Assembly (NCBI GenBank): GCA_017893485.1
Contig: CM030365.1
Location: 34,625,000-34,688,999, forward strand
Length of the DNA: 64,000 bases
Reading direction: 5' to 3'
DNA from: Hemerocallis citrina
Taxonomy: Eukaryota > Streptophyta > Magnoliopsida > Asparagales > Asphodelaceae
Of the stretch, positions 23,011-33,640 are shown one piece after another; the stretch's first letter is position 1; every line of letters starts with the position of its first letter. Made by a program: the position numbers and the translations under genes. The notes under the pieces are model-generated. The model worked only from the letters and a program-made list of their open reading frames with translations. It was not told the DNA's origin and did not search any database.

Positions 23011-23395
23011 GTGTCGTCCTTGTTTGCTCTTTTCCCGCTCGTGTTCTCTTTGATTCTGGGGCAACCCATTCTTTTGTCTCCTCACGATTTGTCACTCGCC
23101 ATCATTTGGATTGCAGTAGCATGTCTGAGGCTTGGAACATTTACTGGTGGTGGTTTTTTCATTTGTTCCCGTGAGTGCAGGCAATGTTCCGTTGTTATTG
23201 GGAACGCAGATTTCAAAGCCAACCTGATTATAAATGAAAATTCAGGATTCGACGTTATTCTAGGTATGGACTGGTTAGGGAAAGCCCATGCCATTATTGA
23301 TTGCCGTGCCAAGAAAGTTTTTTCAGAATTCCAGATCGAGCAGAATTTGAGTTCCATGCCGGGGAGTCTTTCCTTGGCTGAGCAAAGTTGTACAG
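23011..23395 (+). pseudogene. Element A aspartic protease
   Basis: Retroviral-type aspartic protease that would cut the Gag-Pol polyprotein. The active-site motif LFDSGATHSFVS is present (near 23045-23080), so the catalytic Asp is kept. The later DVILGMDWL (from 23250) is the conserved flap-to-end motif of gypsy proteases. The frame changes once near 23170, so two frames are needed to read it. Downstream the linker to RT begins. Confidence 0.88.
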
Positions 23396-24585
23396 GTGGA
23401 TTGTGCAATAGAATTGCACTCAGGCTGTGAGGCTGCGCCTCTAGTAGTTCGGGATTTCTTGGATATTTTTCCAGATGAGTTGCCTGGCTTACCCCCTAAT
23501 AGGGAAGTAGTGTTCGGTATTGATGTTCAGCCTGGAACGGCACCGATATCGAAGAGTTCCTACAGGATGACACCTATTGAGCTAGCAGAGCTTAAGGTGC
23601 AGATTTAGGAGTTACTTGATTTGGGTTTCACAAGACCAAGTATTTTGCCTTGGGGTGCTCCGGTCCTTTTTGTGAACAAGAAGGAAGGTAGTCGTCTCCT
23701 GTATGTGGATTATCGGAAACTAAACAGTGTTACTATGAAAAACCAGTATCCTTTGCCTAGAATCGATGATTTGTTCAATCAGTTAAGTGGGGTTGCTGTT
23801 TTCTCGAAGTTGGATCTTCATTCTGGGTATCACCAAGTCAAGGTGAAGGCTGCTAATGTACAAAAGACTGCATTCAGGACTAGATACAGGCACTATGAGT
23901 ATCTTGTGATGCCGTTCGGGGTCACTAATGCGCCAGCTGTATTCATGAGTCTTATGAACCGGGTTTTCTTTCAGTTCCTGGATAGATTTGTGGTGATCTT
24001 CATTGATGATATTCTAGTATATTCTCAAAATTGGGAAGATCATGCTGAGCATCTTAGAGTGGTTCTGCAGACTTTGAGAGAGAATCAGCTCTATGGGAAA
24101 CTCAGCAAGTTCGAGTTTTGGCTCGACAAGGTTTTTTTCTTGGGGCACATTATTTCTGGCGAAGGTGTTTCTGTGGATCTAGCAAAGGTTGAAGCTATAA
24201 AGGATTGGCCTATTCCTAAGTCAGTTTCCGAAGTTCGGAGTTTTCTTGGTCTTGCGGGCTATTATCGAAAATTCATTCAAGATTTTTCAGAGATTGCAAG
24301 GCCGTTGACTAAACTGACAGGGAATGATCAGAAGTTTTGTTGGTCTGGTGAGTGCAATGAGGCTTTTGTTAAGTTGAAGAACAGATTGATGTCAGTGCCT
24401 GTGTTGACTATTCCAGATGGTTCAGACGGATTTTTATTCACTGTGATGCTACTGGTAAGGGTCTTGGAGCAGTTCTTATGCAGTAGGGCCATGTCGTTGC
24501 ATATGCATCGAGGCAGTTGAGGCCGCATGAAAAGAACTATCCTACTCATGACTTGGAGTTAGCGGCAGTGATCTATGCTTTGAAA
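23396..24585 (+). pseudogene. Element A reverse transcriptase
   Basis: RNA-dependent DNA polymerase. The frame from 23396 shows [14 protein letters not shown] and the [12 protein letters not shown] lead-in, with TAG at 23606-23608 in place of CAG. The long frame 23621-24520 shows [42 protein letters not shown], the catalytic FIDDILVYS (near 24000) and [12 protein letters not shown]. The first conserved Asp (KLDLHSGYH) and the DD pair are kept. A frameshift near 24450 and a TAG near 24482 break the end. Same order and style as element B RT, but a different lineage. Confidence 0.92.
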
Positions 24586-24940
24586 CTGTAGAGAATTTAT
24601 TTACTTGGAGACTGCGTGGAGATCTTTACAGACCACAAAAGTCTCAAGTACGTTTTCACCCAGAAGGAATTAAACGTGAGGCAAAGGCGATGGTTGGAGC
24701 TTATGGCCGATTATGACATCAGTTTGCAATACCATCCTGGTAAAGTAAACTTGGTGCCAGACGCTTTGAGCAGGATGAGGAGTGATCTCATTCAGCAGAT
24801 GAGGAGGTTGGATTTGGAGGTTTTGTTGCCGAGTTCTTGTCAGAGTTATCATGCGCTCCAGCTTCAGTATTCTCTTGTTAATTAGTTCATGGAGGCTCAG
24901 GCTGGTGATTTTTAGTCGCAGGGTTTTCGAGCTGAGGTTG
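24586..24940 (+). pseudogene. Element A RNase H
   Basis: Continues from [28 protein letters not shown] in the preceding stretch, then [18 protein letters not shown] (24616 onward), RQRRWLELMADYD and YHPGKVNLVPDALSR. A TAG near 24589 replaces the Trp codon of the LKLWR motif. Another TAG at about 24883 ends the readable frame. RNase H degrades the RNA of the RNA:DNA hybrid. Confidence 0.88.
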
Positions 24941-24960
24941 AGTCTGGGTCCAGGACGGAC

Positions 24961-26296
24961 ATGGTTATCCATGTCGATGGTTTGCTTCGATTTGGTTCCC
25001 GTTTGTATGTCCCTAAGGGTGAAGTTCGTCAGAGGTTGCTTGAGGAAGCTCATCAGTCCTCGTATTCTATCCATCCTGGCGGTACTAAGATGTATCGAGA
25101 TTTGAAGCTTCATTTTTGGTGGCATGGTATGAAAAGGGCTGTAGCTCGGTTTGTTGCTCAGTGTTTAATCTGTCAGCAGGTTAAGGCAGAGCACCAGAGA
25201 ACCGCTGGACTTCTTCAACCGCTTCCTATTCCAGAGTGGAAGTGGGAACATATCACCATGGATTTTGTGACCGCTTTGCCGAGGAGTCCTAAGGGTCACA
25301 ATGTTGTTTGGGTGATTGTCGACCGTTTGACGAAGAGTGCTCACTTCATTCCTTTTCGGGTCGGTCAGTCTACTGAGAGCCTAGCGAAGAAGTACATGCA
25401 AGAGATTGTCAGACTTCATGGGGTTCCAGTCAGTATTGTATCCGACAGGAATATGAGATTCAGATCTCAGTTTTGGGAGAGTCTTCAGGCTAGTTTGGAG
25501 AGTAAGTTGAAGTACAGTACAACTTTTCATCCCCAGACTGATGGACAGTCAGAGCAGACTATTCAGATTCATGAGGACATGTTGCGATCCTGTATGTTGC
25601 AGTTCGGTGGATCTTGGGGGACCATTTGCATCTCGTGGAGTTCTCGTACAATAACAACTTTCAGGCCAGTCTTAAAGCTACACCGTTCGAGGCAGTTTAT
25701 GGACATAAATGCAGATCACCAGTGTGCTGGGATGATATTGGTGAGAGGTAGTTGTTTGGTCCGAAGTTGATCACCAGGACAGTTGATGTTGTGACTCAGA
25801 TCAGGAAGCATCTTCAGGCAGCTCAGGATAGGCAGAGGCGGTGGGCTGATGTCCATCGAAGGGCTTTGGAGTTTGTTGTTTGTGACCATGTTTTTCTTAA
25901 GGTATCGCCGTGGTGCGGTGTCATTCGGTTCGGTGGTGGGGGAAAGCTTAGCCCTAGGTTTATTAGACCGTTTGAGATTTTGGAGCGAGTAGGCAAGGTG
26001 GCCTATCGTCTAGCTTTGCCGCTAGCTTTATCAGGAGTGCACGATATTTTTCATGTCTCACAACTCAGGAGATATATCCACAATGAGAGTCACGTGATCG
26101 ACTACTCTGAGTTGACCATACGGCCGATTTGACTTGTGAGATTCCGCCAGTTGCTATTGTGGATCGGCGGGAGAAAGTGCTTAAGAACAAGGTCATCAAG
26201 TTGGTTTGTGTTTCTTGGAATCCTCACTCACCTAGTGAGTCGACTTGGGAGCTAGAGGAGGAGATTCAACAGAAGATTCCTCATTTGTTTGAGTAG
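24961..26296 (+). pseudogene. Element A integrase with chromodomain-like tail
   Basis: The HHCC zinc region appears as H...SIHPGGTKMY...CLICQQ (25040-25180). The DDE core has [23 protein letters not shown] and QTDGQSEQ (25258-25560). A frameshift near 25615 and a TAG near 25748 interrupt it. Then come FLKVSPWCGVIRFG, RFIRPFEIL and HDIFHVSQLRRY. After a frameshift near 26125 the tail with WNPHSPSESTWELEEEI ends at TAG 26294-26296; it resembles a chromodomain-like module. The polypurine tract aggtgggtagga lies just before LTR2 at 26402. Confidence 0.9.
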
Positions 26297-28119
26297 TGGT
26301 TGTTTGTTTTGTTTTGCCTTGTTTTTTTTTCTTTTGGGGTTACCCTATGCATCTTCTTTTTGAATTTCGAGGATGAATTCTTTTTGTTAGGTGGGTAGGA
26401 TTGTAACTCCTGTTTTTCGTTTTTCGTATTTTTGGTGTATTTTTCTTTTTCTTGAGTATTTGTACTCTCTTATATTTTTCTTGGACCGTATATTGTAGTT
26501 GTTTTCAATATATATTCATTTTATTTCATTTTGAGCTCTTTTGTGTTTGATTTGTTGTCTTTTGCTTATATCTTCATCGATTGTTGTTCTTGTAATACCC
26601 TGAATTTTTATTAAATGAAAATTTGTTGAATTTACGTGTTGTGAACGTACAAATTTTTATATATATGTTTTCTTATAAAATTATCTTTATAATATGAACA
26701 AACAATTGTTTTCTCTTTTTCTCTTTATTTTCTAGAAGCCTATTTTAAATGCCTAAGCTTGTTTTTCTAATTTAAGCCAAACCTAATTAAGTAAATATTT
26801 TATTTTGACCCGATGAGTCTAAAAGCCCAGTGTTTTGAAGCCCACAAATTAATTATCCTTTTAACTGTCATAACATGTAGTGTAGACACAATTAGTAGAT
26901 AATTAATAAATTATCAATGTACAACTTTTAATGGGGGACACCAGTTGGGGCATGTGCATGCACTAGTGTGTGCATTGCACACCCTAGGGGGTAGGTCGGA
27001 TTATGAAGAGAAGAGAGGGAGAGTGGAGTTGAGTTGAAGGGTGGTTATGAGATCATGGAAGTTACTACAACTTCCCATTTCATCTTGATCCTTGATCTCT
27101 AACTCCTTGATTAAATCCTAACCGATCTATTCTCATCCTAAAAGTGCATAAATACCACTAGTTTTCTTCTCATTAGTACACTAAACATTTTATTAAGAGA
27201 AGAAAAGACTAAGTGAGCAAAAGATTGAGAAGTGTTAGTGAGTAAAAGATTAGAGTGTGCTTGTGTGTGTGTTCCCTCAAGTGGAGGCCGGCCAGCATCA
27301 AAGGAGCAATAAGTGGGCTCGGGTTCCAATCAAGCATCAAGTAGGAGACGTTTGGCAACACAATCTAGGAGGAGAAGGCCACTTTCTTGCATTCCAGGAG
27401 ATTCTAGGAGCTTTCATTTCATTTTCTCCAATAGGTGGGTGTTTCTCATGCTTCTAAATCTAGATACCAAGCTAGGAACGATTTGATAAAATTACTAAGA
27501 AACAACTAAGTGAAATTGGACCCATGTGTGCTTAATTAGAAATGAAATGGTAATTTAGAGAATGATTGATAAAATGAATGCTAGTTGATAAATGGTGAAT
27601 TAAACTGCTAGAAACTATCATGTTGTTATGCTATATGTTTTGAATTAAGCTCTATGATGAAATTTGTGCTTATGAGATAAATAGTTGATTAAATGCATCT
27701 TGTGTAGTTGATTGTCTAAAATAAAGTTTCATTACTGTAGAAAGATGAGAATTTGTATTTTAAATATTGTAGGGTGTTAATAAGTAAAAGAACAAAGGAA
27801 TATAGTAGCTTTGTGGAAATCTAACTCTAAATTATGAAGAAATGTGTTATTATTCTCAATGTCGAAATTATGGACATAGAACATAAAGTAGGACCAAAAT
27901 GCATGTTTTATAAAGCAAATAATGATTATAAAAATACTGGTTTACTGTAATTTTATGAAGGTTGTAATCTGGAAAGTTTTGCCTTCAAAAGAGAAGAAAA
28001 AGAAATAAAATCATTTTGAGAATCATGGAAAAAGAAAATTAAAAATGAACTGAGAATTAGATCAAACCCAACCCGAACTAGTTGTGAGACAATCTGGTCA
28101 CTTAGACCATTTGGTCGAA

Positions 28120-28215
28120 GGGTGTTTGGGTGCTACTGTAGCGCAAGGGGGTTGGCTCTGGTCTCGAGTTCGATACTGAGTAAGAGCTTTTACTTTTTTT
28201 TATTTTTGTTAAAAA
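28120..28215 (+). repeat. First tRNA-like block in B 5' LTR
   Basis: TAGCGCAAGGGG (28139-28150) is A-box-like, and GAGTTCGATAC (28166-28176) is B-box-like, followed by a T-rich tail. In the 3' LTR the B-box-like part reads GGTTTCGATAC. Weaker than the next block. Confidence 0.4.
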
Positions 28216-28261
28216 TCTCGAATACCGAGAGTTATTACACATGGATAAAAACCCATTTCAT

Positions 28262-28372
28262 TTTGCTTCTGTGGCTTTGGCGCAGTGGTCTTTGGGGATG
28301 CCCACATGGCCGCTGTTCGTGGGTTCGAATCCAGTTGTGGGTTTGGGTTTAAAAATTTGTTTTTTTTTTGGG
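28262..28372 (+). repeat. Second tRNA-like block with Pol III A and B boxes in B 5' LTR
   Basis: TGGCGCAGTGG (28278-28288) fits the A box and GGTTCGAATCC (28322-28332) fits the B box, at tRNA-like spacing, ending in a run of T. The 3' LTR has TGGAGCAGTGG (36715-36725) and GGTTCGAATCC (36759-36769). It does not fold as a full tRNA by eye, so a tRNA-derived SINE or SINE remnant is more likely. Confidence 0.65.
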
Positions 28373-29699
28373 AAAATTAATATTATTTTGAGCTTTAAAA
28401 ATAAATTAAAATTGATGGAAAATATGGAAAGAATTACTGAAATTATTTAGACTTCATGAAATAATTTTTATAACTTTTGGTGTAGTACAATTGAGAATTT
28501 GAGGCTAGTTGCAAAAAAAAAGGACTTGTTTTGATTAAATTGTCTTTTGGATACATGAAAAATAAATGGGTTGTTTTAAGGAGTTTAAAAATGAGAATCA
28601 GTAAAGGAGAAATTTGAAAGGGTGAATTGTAAAACTAGTATTGATTGAAATAAGATTAAGAGAATTTATGTAAAGAATAAACTATTGAATAAGACAAGTT
28701 GAATTTATTTGTTTATGCATGACATTGTACATGAAATTGAAATTGAATGTCTTGATGAATTATGAAAGAATATGAATGTACAAATGCTATGAACATGAAA
28801 TGAAAATTATTGTTAATCATGAAAAAGAGAACTTATGAGTATGAAAAACCTGATGTTATAATTATGAGCTGAAATTAAGAACTAGGGTGTAGTTAAGCCT
28901 CATACCGGAAATGAAAGAAATGTTGAGATGATATTTGAAATGAAAAGACCAAAATTTGGGTCATGTGAAATGAATGAATAAGACCGATATAGTGGGAGTG
29001 CTAACCCTAGGGGATTAATTTTGTTCATGATTCAATTAAATTAAAGACTAGATACATAGTGAAGGTGTGATGAACGTAAGAGAAACACATGAGTATGAGG
29101 GCCATTGGATTGGCGGCGTGAGAGTATTCACAGAATGTCCCATGATGCGTCTTGAGTAGGACATGGATACTGTTCCACAGTACCGTCCCGGTGGCGACGC
29201 TCGTGGGGTGTTTGGTGATTGCGGGTGGTGTCATGTCTATGGTAGGAGGTGAGTTACCACAGGATGCCTGCATGATGAGTCATGTGTCAGTGCATTGGGA
29301 TTCTCTCCAGGGTGCCTAGGCCTGAGCTTGTAAGTCATAGAACATCTAGGATACTTACCGTACTTACAGTGGTAGGTTAAGTCATGGTGAGGGATTGAAC
29401 CCTACAAGATGAAGAACGATTAAGGGCTTGCCCTCGAACCTATGTAGTATGGCCTGCATAGACTCTGAACAAGTTCGCATTAGTGTCATATAACATAAAC
29501 AATTGCGTTAAGGACTAAGTGCACATTCACAACTCGACATCAATAGGATAGTCCCCTTAGCTTTGTTTGTGAACAAGTTTGTGGTTTGTTAACTATTGAG
29601 AATCGTTATACTATTCCGGCATGGAGAGGATGGCCGTGTATAATATTTCGTCTGTTGAATGAACTGACGTGCCCACAGTTTCCATGCAGGGTAAAGCAC

Positions 29700-29771
29700 A
29701 TGAAAAAGACTAAGGAGGAATTGATGCTTAAAGATTATTCAAGTGTTATTGCATTTCATTCATTGTTGTAA
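29700..29771 (+). CDS. Short conserved open frame in B 5' LTR (23 aa)
   Basis: Starts MKKTKEELMLKDYSS and ends HSLL with TAA, 10 nt after ATGCAG. See the copies at 9418 and 38167. No domain recognised. Confidence 0.35.
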   Translation: MKKTKEELMLKDYSSVIAFHSLL

Positions 29772-29918
29772 AATTGCTTCCGCTGTATAAGTGTTAATAT
29801 AAATGTAACTCTGATGTAAATTAAAGTTTTAATTTCCTTATAAAATTGTACGAAGTGAAGTGAAAAGATCCTGTGGAACTCGAATTCAGTCTTATTTGGA
29901 ATTTACGGTGTTATAGAG

Positions 29919-29930
29919 TGGTATTAGAGT
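29919..29930 (+). other. Primer-binding site of element B
   Basis: tggtattagagt, 3 nt after the LTR end; close to the initiator-Met tRNA complement, with one C-to-T change. Confidence 0.85.
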
Positions 29931-30041
29931 CACGCTTCTAAGTAGTACAAATTTATAAGGAACAACACCTTAGGAGTAGACATCAGAGCGTGCGTTGAGT
30001 CTAGAGATTTAAATGTAAGTCACTTACATTTGTGTTGCTCT

Positions 30042-30482
30042 ATGATTTATGCTCCTTCTTCTCTTTTCTCTAAGGTGGTGGACCACTTCGACCCAGCTGG
30101 AGGAGACGACTGGCACATAGTTGAGGAGGATTACTACCCTGGGCAAGCTGATTCAGACGAAGAGGATCCTGAAGAGTTCGAAGAGGAATGGCCTGAGTCC
30201 CGAGAGATCACTCCACCTCCGGATTCATCTGATGATTCCTCTGACGAGGAAGAACCAGTTCCGAGTAGTCTCATTGTGTCTCTTTAGAGGCAGGTAGAGA
30301 CTCAGAGGGAGAGAGCGGAGCTACTGTATGCACAGTGTGCGAAGAGCAAGGAGAGCATTGCAACTCCCAGTCATCGTGTTTGGGAACTCGAGAAGAGGAA
30401 AAACATGTACGATGTACTGAAGGAAAAAGTGGCGGAACTACGGGAAGAGCTTCTAGAAGCCAAGAGGAACCATAGGAACTAG
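30042..30482 (+). pseudogene. Extra acidic/coiled-coil ORF upstream of gag in element B
   Basis: 147 codons including the stop, ATG at 30042, TAG at 30480-30482, one in-frame TAG (30285-30287, probably from CAG). The first half is strongly acidic (runs such as DSDEEDPEEFEEEWPE and DSSDDSSDEEEP). The second half is charged and helix-like with heptad-like spacing (RQVETQRERAELL, then KEKVAELREELLEAKR), a likely coiled coil. It lies between PBS and gag, in sense. No family recognised; it is not gag, whose start follows at 30627. Elements A and E lack it. An open start upstream at 30030 (TTG) would add four residues; ATG is preferred. Confidence 0.65.
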
Positions 30483-30626
30483 ACTGTTATATCTTCTTAC
30501 TGCTTTCATTTGATGTCAGAAATGTTTTAAATTCGAATGTATAAAGTTTAGAATTCAATGAAATGAAAAATTGATTTAAAATTCATGTTTTATACTTCGA
30601 ATTTAATGGATCTTTTGCATCAGAAT

Positions 30627-31598
30627 ATGGCTGGAAGAAGAGCTAGAAGCAAAGAAGGTCTGGACTTGGAAACGGAGTTAGCAAGGGTTTATCAGACATT
30701 CAATGTCCTTGCCATGAATCAGAATCAGTAAAAAGTGCCTGCGAATCCAGTACCTGAAGCAATCAAACTCGTGGAATCATTCAAGCGGATGAAAGCACCG
30801 GTGTTTGAGGGGAAGTCAGACCCTGACGCGGCTACAATTGGATCTGACAGGTAGAGTCTATCTTCGAAGTCTTGGAGACTCCGGAGGGCAGCAAGGTGAA
30901 GCTGGCTGCGCTGCTGTTCGAGAAGGATGCGGCTGTGTGGTGGCAGTCGATGAAGCAGACGATGGGAGATATTGTTCTTGGCTGGGAGGAATTCTTGAAG
31001 GAATTCCGTAGTCATTATTTTCCATCAGATGTCCAGGAGAAGAAGGCCATGGAGTTTTTGGCGCTGCAGCATGGCGGCATGTCGGTTAGGGAGTATGAGA
31101 CAAGATTCACTCAGCTCTCGAGGTATGCCCCCGAATTGGCGATGGACGAGGTGAAGAAGGCTCAGAAATTCGAGCATGGTTTGTGGCCAAGTCTGAGATC
31201 CCAGATGATACCTCTCGGTATCAGGAGGTTTGACAAGATGGTCAAGTGAGAGGCAGACATGGAGCAGTTCCACGCTGTTCAGAATCGGAGGAACAACTAG
31301 AATGTGGGGAAGAGGCCCGCAGTTACTGGGAATGTCAGGGGACAGCCGCCGGCTCAAAGGATTAAACCTACAGGTGCGAACGTTGTTCACGTGGCGGGAA
31401 GACTCGAAAATACTTGGGTGACACCTCCTGTGACTTGTTTCAACTGTGAGACAGGCCACTACAAGTCTCATTGCCCCAAGCTGCAGGATGTCGTCCGTAA
31501 TGGACCAACTCAGCAGACCGGGAAGAAGCCGTACCAGTAGGGACGGGTATTTGCCGTGACTGAAGCTGACGCTGATGAGGTGGATCACGTCATCACTG
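30627..31598 (+). pseudogene. gag: Element B gag
   Basis: ATG at 30627, 3 nt after an acceptor-like GCATCAG. The gag domain runs over KAPVFEGKSDPDAA, WWQSMKQTM, FRSHYFPSDVQE and MEFLALQHGGMSVREYE (30800-31120). The CCHC knuckle CFNCETGHYKSHC lies near 31438-31476. Lesions: TAA at 30729, a one-base loss near 30833, TGA near 31249, TAG near 31299 and TAG near 31538. Most are C-to-T changes at CAG, CAA or CGA codons. Gag would package element RNA in the cytoplasm. Confidence 0.9.
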
Positions 31599-31690
31599 GT
31601 ACGAGTGAGGGTGTTTAGGAGTGTTTTTTTGTTGTCTCTTTCCCGCTTATTTAGTAAACTGTTATGTAACGAGTGTGTTTTATGTAACAG
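31599..31690 (+). other. Intron-like insertion at the gag/protease border of B (92 bp)
   Basis: It starts GTACGAGTGAG, is T-rich, and ends TATGTAACAG. The flanks join in frame (HVITG before, ELYLNGKK after). It contains in-frame stops, so it cannot be read through. Same place as the 157-bp candidate in element A, but unrelated in sequence. Confidence 0.6.
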
Positions 31691-32236
31691 GAGAACTTTA
31701 TTTGAATGGAAAGAAAACTGTTGTGTTGTTCGATACTGGATCCTCTCATACTTTTGTATCACCTAAATTTGCCAAAGTTCTGGGAGTTGAACCGAAGATA
31801 TTTCCAGGCAAGATTTTAGCAGTAGCTACTCCGTCAGGGGAGACTTTAATCACTGATCGATACTATGCGGACTGCGAGATCGTGATTGGAGATAGAATTT
31901 TCGGGATCGATCTGATCGAGCTGAATGTCTTGGGAGTCAATGTTATCATTGGTATTGATTGGATGTCGGTGTATAGTGTGAGCATCGAGTGCAAGACCAA
32001 GGTAGTAATAGTGAAGGCTCCAGGTGGACCTGAAGTCACTTTCCGACGGAAGAGTTGTTTAGATTTGGTGGCTTCTATCAGCCAGAAGAAAGGGATTCCT
32101 GTTGAGGTGCAGCAAAATCCAGTGGTAAGGGATTACCCGACTGTATTCTTGGAAGATTTGCCTGGGTTACCCCCGCATCGTGATGTGGAGTTCAGCATCA
32201 CTATTCAGCCAAGGAGTGCACCCATTTCAAGGCACC
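31691..32236 (+). pseudogene. Element B aspartic protease and linker
   Basis: The active site VVLFDTGSSHTFVSPKFA is intact near 31718-31770. IIGIDWMSVY lies near 31945. The rest leads through the [21 protein letters not shown] linker to RT. A one-base loss near 32237 moves the frame at the start of RT (YRM region). Without that, this part is open. It would process the Gag-Pol polyprotein inside the particle. Confidence 0.9.
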
Positions 32237-33170
32237 GTATAGGATGGCGCCTGTGGAGCAGGATGAGATCAAACGACAGATTGAGGAACTGTTGGAGAAA
32301 GGCTTTATTCAACCGAGTGCGTCACCTTGGGGAGCACCAGTGCTTTTGGTAAAGAAGAAGGATGGATTGATGAGGATGTGTATCGATTACCGAGAGCTAA
32401 ATAAGGTCACTTTCAGAACAAGTATCCTATTCCTCGAATTGATGACTTGTTCGATCGTCTACAAGGAGCTGCTATTTTCTCCAAAATAGATCTTCGATCA
32501 GGATATCATCAAGTTCGAGTGAAAGCTGAAGATGTGCATAAGACTGCATTTAGAACTCGACATGGGCATTACGAATTCTTAGTTATGCCATTTGGAGTGA
32601 CGAATGCACCTGCAATCTTTATGGACATGATGAACAAAGTTCTGAGGCCGTTCATTGATTCTTTCGTCGTGGTGTTTATCGACGATATTCTTGTGTACTC
32701 CAAGTCGGAGGAGGAGCACATGGAGCATCTGGCAGTAGTTTTGAAGAAGCTGGAAGAGCAGGAGTTGTATGCCAAGTTATCCAAGTGCAATTTCTGAAAA
32801 TCTGAAGTGGCATTTCTAGGTCACATCCTTTCTAAGGAGGGAGTGGCAACTGATCCTCAGAAGATAGAGGCAGTGAGAGATTGGGCAAGGCCTACTACAG
32901 TGAAGGAAATCAAGCGTTTCCTTGGATTGACGAGATACTACGGAAGATTCATTCAGGGTTATGCTCAGTTAGTCGTTCCGCTCACTGGTTTGACCAAGAA
33001 GAATGTAAATTTCAAGTTGACCGAGCAGTGTGAGAAAAGCTTTCAAGAGTTGAAAGAGAAGCTGACTACTGCACCTATTTTGGCGTTGCCTAGAGCAGGT
33101 GTTGAGTATGATTTTCAGCAATGCTTCACATCGTGGGCTTGGTTGTGTCTTAATGCAAGAAGGAAAAGTG
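32237..33170 (+). pseudogene. Element B reverse transcriptase
   Basis: Landmarks in order: [17 protein letters not shown] (32244), [24 protein letters not shown], a frameshift near 32415, [29 protein letters not shown], the catalytic [10 protein letters not shown] (near 32680), then TGA at 32795-32797 in place of Trp, FLGHILSKEGV, RFLGLTRYYGRFI. A small deletion or frameshift near 33110 leads to RNase H. Catalytic Asp residues are kept. Confidence 0.92.
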
Positions 33171-33640
33171 ATCACTTATGGGTCGAGGCAACTACGACCG
33201 CATAAGAAGAATTATCCGACTCATGATCTGGAGTTGGTTGTGATTATCTTCGCCTTAAAGCAATGGGGACACTATGTGTATGGTGAGAAACTGAACATGT
33301 ATACAGACCACAAGAGCTTGAAATACATCTATCAGCAGAAGAATCTGAATCTGAGGTAGCGGAAATGGTTGGAAGTGCTTGAGGACATGAATCCTGAGAT
33401 CAAGTATCATCCTGGGAAGGCTAATGTTTTTGCTGGTGCACTTAGCTGCAAGAGTAGTTTGGCCAGTTTGATTACGACTCAGAGGCATCTTGCAGAGGAA
33501 TTAGATCGGGCTGGTATTGAAGTGGTTTTGCAAGGATTGGGAGCATCCTTAGCTCAGTTGAGGCTTCAGCCTATGCTGAATGAAAGGATTATTGCAAGTC
33601 AGAAGGAAGATGCTGATATTCTGAAGATGAATGAGTAGGT
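33171..33640 (+). pseudogene. Element B RNase H and linker
   Basis: [47 protein letters not shown] (33099-33359), then TAG at 33357 in place of CAG, RKWLEVLEDMNPEIKYHPGK and the ALSCKSS end. A TAG closes the frame at 33636-33638 in the linker. Confidence 0.88.

Larger units (their letters stand above)
26591..29915 (+). mobile_element. 5' LTR of element B
   Basis: 3325 bp, starts TGTAATACCC and ends GGTGTTATA (C-to-T in the usual TTACA). It holds a TATA-like gcataaata (27147), donor-like ATAG|GTGGGT at 27435, tRNA-like blocks (28120-28372) and the short frame at 29700. The remainder is AT-rich without genes. Confidence 0.93.

Noticed and set aside
22799..23095. Lys/Thr/Glu-rich minus-strand frame
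   Set aside because: Antisense of the pyrimidine-rich intron-like block and protease start.
27257..27457. 66-codon frame in the B LTR leader as a coding first exon
   Set aside because: The 3' LTR keeps it, but element C has stops and non-silent changes in the same stretch, so coding is not supported.
28262..28372. Functional tRNA gene
   Set aside because: A and B boxes are present but no acceptor stem or anticodon arm pairs convincingly.
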